From NCBI GenBank assembly GCA_027002315.1, contig JALWZV010000069.1, forward strand, positions 1 to 11,899: a DNA stretch of 11,899 bases. Direction: 5' to 3'. The stretch is from Candidatus Roizmanbacteria bacterium. Lineage in GTDB: Bacteria > Patescibacteriota > Microgenomatia > UBA1406 > GWC2-37-13. How positions within the stretch are numbered: the first letter of the stretch is position 1; every line of letters starts with the position of its first letter. The notes below the pieces were generated by a model. It was given only the letters and a program-made list of their open reading frames with translations, made no database searches and was not told the origin of the DNA. This document shows, in pieces, positions 5,858 to 11,899 of the stretch. The translations under genes were made by a program, and so were the position numbers.

Positions 5858-7957
5858 TTAAGCCCGTTTTATCTCACTTAGAAGTTGCAAACTGGTTCTT
5901 CCTTGAGGGTCAACTTGAATAACCTTAACCTTTACATCATCGCCAATCTTAAAAAGTTTCTCGACATCCTTGATAAAACCCTTCCCCATTTTAGAAACAT
6001 GAACAAGTCCATCTTTGCCTGGAGCTATCTCTACCACTATTCCAAATGGAAGAACTTTTGTTACCTTGCCGTCAAAAATTTCTCCAACCTCAACATTTTT
6101 AATCATACCCTTGATTAACTCTACAGCCTTGTCTACTTTAGATTTATCATTACCAGTTATACTGACTTTCCCATCATCAGAAACACTAATGTCTGTCCCT
6201 GTTATCGCTATTAAGTTCCTTATATTCTTTCCTCCCGGACCTATAATTTCTCCTATTTTATCCTGAGGAGGTTTGAAAACAACAACCTTTGGTGCAAATT
6301 TAGAGACCTCAAATCGTGGTTTATTAATGACACTACTCATAAGATCCAAGATCTTGAGTCTTGCCTCTCTAGCTCTATTCAATGTGTCTTTTATCATTTG
6401 ATCTGTAAGACCATGAACTTTTACGTCTAATTGTATTGCAGTTATTCCACTTTTCGTACCTGCAACCTTAAAATCCATATCGCCGTAAAAATCCTCAACG
6501 CCCATAATGTCTGTCAAAAGTACGTACTCATCTTTTCTAGATATCATTCCTACAGATATTCCAGCAACTATGTCCTTAATCGGAACACCTGCATCCATTA
6601 ACGATAGTGTAGAACCGCATGTTGAGGCCATCGATGTAGAACCATTGGAGGCTAAAACCTCAGACACAACTCTAATTGTGTAAGGAAATTCCTCAGAAGA
6701 TGGTAGAACAGGAATAAGAGCTTTTTCAGCTAAAGCACCATGACCAATCTCACGTCGAGATGGATAACCAATGCGGCCAGTCTCACCTACAGAGTATGGA
6801 GGCATATAATAATGGTGAATGTATCTTTTTACTTCCTCTCCCTCAGGACTCTCTATTAGTTGTTCAAGATCAGGTGAACCTAAAGTTGCAATAGACAATA
6901 CCTGAGTATTTCCTCTCTGAAATATAGCGGAACCATGAGTTCTAGACAAAACAGACACCTCTGCATAAAGCTCTCTTATCTCATCTATCTTTCTTCCATC
7001 GACTCTTTTTTTATTATCTAAAACATACTTTCTCAACATCTCTTTTAACACATACTCAAGGTTTTTATCGATAACCTTTTGATCGAGAGAGTTATCAGCA
7101 TCTGCAACCAAATCAATTATTTTCTTTCTTACGTTGCGTTTCTCTTCCTTAGAAAGATTATCAAACAAAAGACTTTTAGCATCCGTTAAACAATGTTTTT
7201 TTATTAAGTTCATTACCTTCGCATCAGCCTCTTCCTCTACTACTTTTTCTTTTGGAGCTCCTACTTTTTCACGTAGGTTCTCAATCGCTTCGATTACTTT
7301 TTTGTTCTCGCTTTTAGCTAAAAGAATTCCCTCATATATAATGTCCTTAGAGATTTCCTCAGCTCCAGTCTCAATCATCACGACCTTGTCCTTAGTAGAA
7401 GAGACAACTAAGTCTAATGATGAAAACCTTTGTTCGTCCTCTGTAGGGCTAACTATATAATTCCCTTCTCCATTACTTTTAACATATCCTATTCTCATCA
7501 TACTAATTGGCCCGTCCCATGGAATTGGAGATATATGTAAGGCTGCCGAAGTGGCTATTCCTGCTAAAATTTCTGGCGAGTTTACTCCATCAAATGAGAG
7601 TAATGTTATAACTATCTGTACATCTCTTTTATAACTCTTAGGAAACAATGGTCTAATAGATCTATCGATAAGTCTTGCTCTTAAAATAGCGTCATCGGAA
7701 GGTTTTCCTTCTCTCTTTACCCATCTTGATCCCTTAATCTTGCCTCCAGCATATAATTTCTCTACGTAAGACACGGATAAAGGAAAGTAATCCAGGTCGT
7801 CTCTTTTTTCTCCAACTGTAACAGTTACCAAAACAGAGGTTTCGCCTAAACGGGCAAAAACCGCACTTGTAGCATAAGGAGCTAATTTACCAACTTGGAA
7901 TGTTAATAAAGTGTCTCTTAACTGAACAGATTCCTCCGTAATTTTATGTTTTATCAT
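5858..7957 (-). CDS. pnp: Polynucleotide phosphorylase (PNPase)
   Basis: PNPase degrades RNA 3' to 5' using phosphate and releases nucleoside diphosphates; it acts as a cytoplasmic trimer. The 699-residue protein has the full domain order: first RNase PH-like core (about 10-140), helical linker domain (about 240-310), second RNase PH core (about 320-545), KH domain (about 555-615, GxxG loop in IIGPGGKNI) and S1 domain (about 623-695). Conserved features include KREGKPSDDAILRARLIDR in the first core (81-99) and GDMDFKVAGT in the second (492-501), where D489 and D495 match the metal-binding aspartates D486 and D492 of E. coli. It follows rpsO by 7 bp, a widely conserved pair. No Shine-Dalgarno is seen; AATAAT sits six bases before the ATG. 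Confidence 0.97.
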   Translation of the reverse strand: MIKHKITEESVQLRDTLLTFQVGKLAPYATSAVFARLGETSVLVTVTVGEKRDDLDYFPLSVSYVEKLYAGGKIKGSRWVKREGKPSDDAILRARLIDRSIRPLFPKSYKRDVQIVITLLSFDGVNSPEILAGIATSAALHISPIPWDGPISMMRIGYVKSNGEGNYIVSPTEDEQRFSSLDLVVSSTKDKVVMIETGAEEISKDIIYEGILLAKSENKKVIEAIENLREKVGAPKEKVVEEEADAKVMNLIKKHCLTDAKSLLFDNLSKEEKRNVRKKIIDLVADADNSLDQKVIDKNLEYVLKEMLRKYVLDNKKRVDGRKIDEIRELYAEVSVLSRTHGSAIFQRGNTQVLSIATLGSPDLEQLIESPEGEEVKRYIHHYYMPPYSVGETGRIGYPSRREIGHGALAEKALIPVLPSSEEFPYTIRVVSEVLASNGSTSMASTCGSTLSLMDAGVPIKDIVAGISVGMISRKDEYVLLTDIMGVEDFYGDMDFKVAGTKSGITAIQLDVKVHGLTDQMIKDTLNRAREARLKILDLMSSVINKPRFEVSKFAPKVVVFKPPQDKIGEIIGPGGKNIRNLIAITGTDISVSDDGKVSITGNDKSKVDKAVELIKGMIKNVEVGEIFDGKVTKVLPFGIVVEIAPGKDGLVHVSKMGKGFIKDVEKLFKIGDDVKVKVIQVDPQGRTSLQLLSEIKRA

Positions 7958-7964
7958 TGTTTAA

Positions 7965-8234
7965 TTATTTTTTAAGACCTAGTTTAGAGATTAATTTCTT
8001 ATATCTCTTTTCGTCAAGCTTCTGAAGATAGTTTATAATCCTTCTCCTCTTAGCAATTATTTTTAACAACCCTCTTCTTGAGTGATTATCTTTCTTATTT
8101 TGCTCTAAGTGTTCACTAAGCTTGCTAATCTTGTGGGTTAATAAAGCTATTTGAACCTCTGGAGAACCCGTGTCTCCTTTTTGTTGAGCAAACATCTCAA
8201 TAATCTTTTGTTTATCATCTGGAAGTTTAACCAT
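7965..8234 (-). CDS. rpsO: 30S ribosomal protein S15
   Basis: S15 is a primary 16S rRNA-binding protein of the small subunit platform. The 89-residue length equals that of E. coli S15. The core signature is intact: GDTGSPEVQIALLTHKISKLSEHL (20-43), followed by the conserved DNHSRRGLLKIIAKRRRIINYLQK region (47-70). It is the first gene of an rpsO-pnp operon. The ATG at 8234 follows a strong TATAAT by eight bases and has no Shine-Dalgarno. With a leader of only about two bases, the 5' leader structures by which S15 represses its own translation in E. coli and other bacteria could not form upstream of the start here. Confidence 0.97.
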   Translation of the reverse strand: MVKLPDDKQKIIEMFAQQKGDTGSPEVQIALLTHKISKLSEHLEQNKKDNHSRRGLLKIIAKRRRIINYLQKLDEKRYKKLISKLGLKK

Positions 8235-8242
8235 AGATGGAA

Positions 8243-8271
8243 ATTATAATCAATTAAAGTTTGTAATGCAA
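8243..8271 (-). promoter_or_regulatory. Predicted rpsO-pnp promoter (TTGCAT-17-TATAAT)
   Basis: The -10 box is a perfect TATAAT (8248-8243). A partial -35 box, TTGCAT (8271-8266, TTG matching), lies at the ideal 17-bp spacing. Eight bases separate the -10 box from the rpsO ATG, so transcription should start within about two bases of the start codon and leave no room for a ribosome binding site. Confidence 0.65.
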
Positions 8272-8322
8272 GAGCTGTATTAATTAAATTTTTTTAACTG
8301 ATTATTATTTATCACCTTGTTA

Positions 8323-8340
8323 GCTAAATTAAAATTTAGC
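8323..8340. promoter_or_regulatory. Perfect 18-bp palindrome upstream of the ftsK promoter
   Basis: GCTAAATT and AATTTAGC form perfect 8-bp arms around two A bases. The centre lies about 20 bp upstream of the ftsK -35 box and about 60 bp upstream of the rpsO -35. It could be an operator for a dimeric regulator or a cruciform. There is no T-tract right after it and the arms are AT-rich, so it is unlikely to be a terminator. AT bias makes chance palindromes more common here. Confidence 0.35.
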
Positions 8341-8352
8341 ATCCTTATGCTT

Positions 8353-8381
8353 TTGACTTTAATCCTCTTTCCATTTAAAAT
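8353..8381 (+). promoter_or_regulatory. Predicted ftsK promoter (TTGACT-17-TAAAAT)
   Basis: The -35 box TTGACT (8353-8358, five of six) and the -10 box TAAAAT (8376-8381, five of six) are separated by 17 bp. The expected start is near 8388, about five bases before the ftsK ATG. The -35 is identical to that predicted for mraZ. The leader is too short for a normal Shine-Dalgarno and none is seen. Confidence 0.7.
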
Positions 8382-8392
8382 TAAAAACAAAT

Positions 8393-10573
8393 ATGCCTAG
8401 AAGAAAAAAATTTATAAAACTGCCATTTTTAAAAACAAAACTTAATAAATACACAACACTGAATATCGTTGGATTTATTCTTTTAGGAATAAGCCTTATT
8501 GCCATAATATCGTTCGCAAATCTTGTATATCCAGGATCATATCAAAATAATCTGTTATCAAAAATCAATCTCTATCTTCTAGACTCATTTGGCGGCCTGG
8601 CATTGTTTCTACCTATCTTGATTGCTCTGTTTTCTGCTCTATTTTTTAATAGTAAAAAACTAAAAATAATTAAACCTCATATTGTTATAGGTTTTCTGAT
8701 GATTTTTATTGCCTTACTGGGATTGATAAATTCTGGAAGCTATGGGACATATATCTGGAAAACACTACAATATGACTTTTCTGTACTTGGAGCTTTTGTT
8801 ATCCTGGCAATATTTTTCATCATAGGGCTTGTCTTGTTCTTTGATACTTCTGTTGATAAGTTTGTTGTATTTAGTATCAAAGTTTTTAAAATTAAATTTA
8901 AATTTATCTTTAACCTGTTCTTTTCAAGCAAAAAAGAAGGCCGCATTAAGAAGGAAAAACTTAATAAAAAAGAGGAAAAAAATCAAGGTCTATTTAAAAT
9001 TACTCAAGATAAGAAAATACGTATAAACAAAGGTCCTGTCTTAAATAAAACACAAGAATCTCTTAACACAAACCTGAGTTCAGGTAAAGCATCTCAGATG
9101 AAAATCAGACCTCTTGATAACTCCTTATCATCAACCTGGGTTTATCCCACAATTAACTTGTTTAGCGATTTAGCTCAGACCGATGCAGATAGAGGAGATG
9201 TAAAAGCAAACGCAGATATCATAGAGCAAACTTTGAGAAGTTTTGGTATTAACGCAAATGTTGACGAGATTAATTTTGGTCCTACTGTCACTCAATATGC
9301 TTTAGGGATTAGTCAAGGAACAAAATTATCAAAGATTACAAATCTATCAACAGATTTGGCTTTAGCATTAGCAGCTCCTCAAGGACAAATAAGAATTGAG
9401 GCTCCAATTCCAGGAAGAAGACTTGTAGGAATTGAGGTGCCGAACAACAAGCCTCAGATAGTAACATTAAAAAACTTACTTGAGACACCTCTCTTAAAAA
9501 ATCAACCAGATCCATTATTGGTTCCCTTAGGAATAGATGTTAGCAACACACCTCAGGTTGCAAGTATAGGAAATATGCCTCACGTCCTAATAGCAGGTAC
9601 AACTGGTTCTGGTAAGTCTGTACTTCTGAACTCTTGGATTACCACAATGTTATTCAGAACTACACCTTCCGAGCTACGTTTAATCTTGGTGGATCCAAAA
9701 AGAGTGGAGCTAACACTTTACAACGGAACACCTCATCTACTGAGCGAGGTCATTGTCGACCCAATAAAGGTGATCTCTGCTCTCAAATGGACGGTATCAG
9801 AGATGGATAATAGATATAAGGAATTTGCGAAGGCAGGCGTACGTAATCTAGAAGGGTATAATAAACTGGAAGGTGTTGAAAAGAAACCTTACATAGTCTT
9901 CGTGATAGATGAGTTAGCAGATATTATGATATTTGCGGCAAGAGAAACGGAAGAACTGATAACAAGGATCGCTCAGATGGCTAGAGCAACAGGAATACAC
10001 TTAGTGTTAGCAACACAAAGACCATCGGTGGATGTAATAACAGGTCTGATGAAGGCCAATATTCCAACAAGAATAGCGTTTAATGTTTCCTCTCTCATAG
10101 ACTCCAGAGTTATTATTGATTCACCAGGAGCAGAAAAGCTTTTAGGGAGAGGTGATATGTTATTCTTACCACCAGACAAACCAAAACCAAAACGTATCCA
10201 AGGTCCTTTTGTCACCGAAAAAGACGTTAAAAATATCGTAGGATTTCTAAAAGCTCAGGTTCCAGAGATTCATTACACAGAAGAGGTTGTTGAACAAGAC
10301 GTGAGAATAGGAGGTAAAAATGGGTACTCAACATCAACAACAGAGGATAAAGATCCTTTATTTAACCAAGCTTTGAATGTTATTATGCAGTTTAATAAAG
10401 CCTCGGCGTCATTTTTACAAACTAAGTTGAGGGTTGGGTATAATCGAGCAGCTCGCTTAATCGAACAACTTGAGTCAGAAGGGTATATCGGTCCGTCTAG
10501 AGGGTCTAAACCACGAGAAATACTAAAAAGAGTTGGAACAACTGAGAATTCATCTGACTCTGACCTGCTTTGA
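8393..10573 (+). CDS. ftsK: DNA translocase FtsK/SpoIIIE
   Basis: FtsK is a hexameric septal DNA pump that moves chromosome ends out of the closing septum. The 726-residue protein has four N-terminal membrane segments (about 24-43, 67-86, 96-112 and 132-150), a Lys-rich linker (about 160-245) and an alpha domain. The RecA-like motor follows, with Walker A GTTGSGKS (402-409) and Walker B IVFVIDELAD (501-510, D506 and E507). The C-terminal winged-helix gamma domain (about 652-712) would read polarity sequences on DNA. The size is close to SpoIIIE and well below E. coli FtsK, mainly through a short linker. It is transcribed alone from its own predicted promoter, and the start fits the very short leader. 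Its 3' end faces the PBP1A gene. Confidence 0.96.
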   Translation: MPRRKKFIKLPFLKTKLNKYTTLNIVGFILLGISLIAIISFANLVYPGSYQNNLLSKINLYLLDSFGGLALFLPILIALFSALFFNSKKLKIIKPHIVIGFLMIFIALLGLINSGSYGTYIWKTLQYDFSVLGAFVILAIFFIIGLVLFFDTSVDKFVVFSIKVFKIKFKFIFNLFFSSKKEGRIKKEKLNKKEEKNQGLFKITQDKKIRINKGPVLNKTQESLNTNLSSGKASQMKIRPLDNSLSSTWVYPTINLFSDLAQTDADRGDVKANADIIEQTLRSFGINANVDEINFGPTVTQYALGISQGTKLSKITNLSTDLALALAAPQGQIRIEAPIPGRRLVGIEVPNNKPQIVTLKNLLETPLLKNQPDPLLVPLGIDVSNTPQVASIGNMPHVLIAGTTGSGKSVLLNSWITTMLFRTTPSELRLILVDPKRVELTLYNGTPHLLSEVIVDPIKVISALKWTVSEMDNRYKEFAKAGVRNLEGYNKLEGVEKKPYIVFVIDELADIMIFAARETEELITRIAQMARATGIHLVLATQRPSVDVITGLMKANIPTRIAFNVSSLIDSRVIIDSPGAEKLLGRGDMLFLPPDKPKPKRIQGPFVTEKDVKNIVGFLKAQVPEIHYTEEVVEQDVRIGGKNGYSTSTTEDKDPLFNQALNVIMQFNKASASFLQTKLRVGYNRAARLIEQLESEGYIGPSRGSKPREILKRVGTTENSSDSDLL

Positions 10574-10599
10574 GATTAGTTTTACCACCACATAATCTC
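10572..10599. terminator. Candidate hairpin between convergent ftsK and PBP genes
   Basis: GAGATTA (10572-10578) and TAATCTC (10593-10599) form a perfect 7-bp stem with a 14-nt loop. The stem begins within the ftsK stop codon, in the 46-bp gap between convergent genes. The stem is AT-rich and is followed by only a short T run (GTTTA), so any terminator activity would be weak. Position is the main argument. Confidence 0.3.
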
Positions 10600-10619
10600 G
10601 TTTACCTATAAGCACGCCT

Positions 10620-11899
10620 CTATTCTTTCCTCTCTATAATTCTAACTATCTTTGGCTTATCGCCATCATGATTGCAATCTACGCAGTAACTTGAAAACGG
10701 GTCTTTTAAAATAGTTTTCTCTCTTTGTTCTGTGTTAGTATCGCCTTCCTTTGCTAACTTATCATTATCTTTATTTACCCATACCTTCTGTTTTGAGTTA
10801 TCAGTTTGTGTAGGAACCGTCCCCTTAATGAAATACTCAAACCTCGTCTGGCAAGAGTTGTCTTTTTGTGGTAATAATCCAGAAACGGTGCAGATCTGTT
10901 TTCCTACTATTCCTTCAGGCTTTATCGGCCATAGATCAGGTTGGTTTTTAAGCACAAAACTCATTACTTTGTTCCAGATAGGAGCTGCACCTGTTATGCC
11001 TGATGTTAGGTAGGGATTCATAGGCGAATTATCGTTATTGCCAACCCAGACAGCAGTTAAGAAGTTAGGAGTGTACCCTATGGTCCAGTTATCCCTCTTG
11101 TCATCTGTTGTTCCTGTCTTAACTGAGACCGCCTTTCCTCTTATGACCAATGCAGATTTTCCTCCAAAAGCTTGCATACGTGCATTATTGTCAAGTAAGA
11201 TATGTGATATTAAAAATGAGGTCTCCGGAGATATGGCTCTTTTTCCCTTAATTAAGGTGAACTTTGGCATCTTTAAACTCTTCCTTACATCTTGAACAAA
11301 ATTAGGGTCCTTGAACTCTTTTATAACCTTACCATTTTTATCCTTAACTTTTAGAATACTGGTTAATTTTCTAGGAACACCTTGGTTCGCAAACGACGAA
11401 AACGCCTGAGCCATCTCTGTCATATGAACATCTCCTCCTCCCAATGTTAATGATAATCCATATTTAGATGGATCTTTCCATGTGGTTATTGTAAAAGCAG
11501 ATGAAGATGCAACAAGCTCTTTAACACCGTTTAATGCAAGAACCTTAACAGCTGGGATATTAAATGAGTTTCCCAAAGCGAACCTCACCTGTACAGGACC
11601 ATGAAATTTACCGTCGTAGTTAACAGGACAGTAAGAACCAGCCTGCCCAGGAGCCATAAAACAAGTAGGAATGTCTAAAAGCATTGTGGCCGGTGTAATC
11701 AGATGCCTCTCAATTGCCACAGCATAATTCAACGGCTTAATACTACTACCAGGCTGTCTAAGAGCTGTTGTAACATTGAAGGAGCCTGATGGTGTGGCAA
11801 AGAAGTCATAAGAACCAACCATGCTGAGTATCTCTCCTGTTGATGGTCTTGTAACCAAGACTGCTCCGTTGGTTACATTAAGCTTACGTATCTTGTCTA
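10620..11899 (-). CDS. Class A penicillin-binding protein (PBP1A-like), C-terminal part, cut by window edge
   Basis: Only the C-terminal transpeptidase part of a bifunctional glycosyltransferase/transpeptidase is present. The reading frame stays open to the window end, with sequence DKIRKLNVTNGAVLVTRPSTGEIL at the broken edge, so a TTG at 11858 is internal and not a start. The glycosyltransferase domain should lie outside. All three active-site motifs are present: SSIK (Ser codon near 11747, Lys near 11738), SFN (near 11567-11559) and KTGT (near 11120-11109). The family-typical RQPGSSIKP, YDGKFHGPV and LTLGGGDV are also visible. A polar low-complexity tail of about 70 residues follows the domain and ends in a CVDC pair. 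Six cysteines fall in the visible extracytoplasmic part. Identity as class A rests on the order of these motifs and the style of the linker. Confidence 0.93.
   Translation of the reverse strand, partial: DKIRKLNVTNGAVLVTRPSTGEILSMVGSYDFFATPSGSFNVTTALRQPGSSIKPLNYAVAIERHLITPATMLLDIPTCFMAPGQAGSYCPVNYDGKFHGPVQVRFALGNSFNIPAVKVLALNGVKELVASSSAFTITTWKDPSKYGLSLTLGGGDVHMTEMAQAFSSFANQGVPRKLTSILKVKDKNGKVIKEFKDPNFVQDVRKSLKMPKFTLIKGKRAISPETSFLISHILLDNNARMQAFGGKSALVIRGKAVSVKTGTTDDKRDNWTIGYTPNFLTAVWVGNNDNSPMNPYLTSGITGAAPIWNKVMSFVLKNQPDLWPIKPEGIVGKQICTVSGLLPQKDNSCQTRFEYFIKGTVPTQTDNSKQKVWVNKDNDKLAKEGDTNTEQREKTILKDPFSSYCVDCNHDGDKPKIVRIIERKE

Larger units (their letters stand above)
8235..8392. other. Divergent intergenic region between rpsO and ftsK
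   Basis: This 158-bp AT-rich spacer is the longest non-coding stretch in the window. It holds the rpsO promoter at its left end, the ftsK promoter at its right end and a perfect palindrome between them. I see no small ORF with support and no structured RNA in the rest, which is mostly A/T runs. Confidence 0.7.

Noticed and set aside
5843..5862. CTTAA/TTAAG inverted repeat as a bidirectional terminator
   Set aside because: Arms are only five bases, all but one pair A/T, with a ten-base loop and no T-tract; chance is the simpler explanation.
11856..11858. TTG as the start of the PBP gene
   Set aside because: The frame continues to the window edge with family-like sequence (NGAVLVTRPSTGEIL), so this is an internal codon of a truncated gene.
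1..11899. Alternative genetic code (UGA recoded), as in Absconditabacteria or Gracilibacteria
   Set aside because: TGA ends ftsK, mraZ and rsmH at family-typical lengths and does not interrupt any gene.
1..11899. Overlapping antisense open frames (for example 7134-7460 plus, 10732-11013 plus) as genes
   Set aside because: They lie opposite well-conserved genes, are Ser/Phe/Leu-rich as expected of antisense frames, and have no recognisable motifs or upstream signals.
1..11899. Mobile element, CRISPR, toxin-antitoxin, phage or other accessory system
   Set aside because: No transposase, repeat-spacer array, integrase or paired small ORFs are seen; all genes belong to core wall, division and RNA functions.

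Overview
This is an AT-rich window (roughly one third G+C by eye) from a bacterial chromosome. It carries ten protein genes, nine complete and one cut by the right edge, nearly all for the cell wall, division and RNA metabolism. Every gene reads through in the standard bacterial code and TGA is used as a real stop, so the UGA-recoded lineages are excluded. Small gene sizes, tight packing, missing Shine-Dalgarno sequences, and the style of the MurJ and PBP1A proteins suggest a Candidate Phyla Radiation (Patescibacteria) genome, perhaps Microgenomates-like. That placement is inference. I see no tRNA, rRNA, CRISPR array, insertion sequence, phage gene or defence gene.

Layout. (1) Minus strand, 3189 down to 22: the start of a division and cell wall (dcw) cluster, mraZ-rsmH-ftsL-ftsI. 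Two ATGA start/stop overlaps and a 2-bp gap link these genes. (2) Plus strand, 3238-5852: murJ (lipid II flippase) then mltG (lytic transglycosylase that ends glycan strands), divergent from mraZ across only 48 bp. (3) Minus strand, 8234 down to 5858: rpsO-pnp, the classic ribosomal protein S15 / polynucleotide phosphorylase pair, converging on mltG with a 5-bp gap. (4) Plus strand, 8393-10573: an ftsK/spoIIIE DNA translocase, divergent from rpsO across 158 bp. (5) Minus strand, 11899 down to 10620: the C-terminal transpeptidase part of a class A penicillin-binding protein, converging on ftsK.

Together the genes cover much of septal and elongation wall synthesis: export of the lipid II precursor (MurJ), polymerisation and cross-linking (PBP1A-like, FtsI), strand termination (MltG), divisome scaffolding (FtsL) and chromosome clearance from the septum (FtsK). 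MraZ is the local regulator.

No exotic system is present. The most interesting signals are regulatory. Four ATGGT boxes at exact 10-bp spacing run across the mraZ promoter and into its first codons and look like the MraZ operator. At mraZ, rpsO and ftsK, and less certainly mltG, ftsI and pnp, a sigma70-type -10 element lies only 6-11 nt before the ATG with no Shine-Dalgarno. This suggests leaderless or near-leaderless mRNAs. MurJ also lacks one arginine that E. coli MurJ needs.
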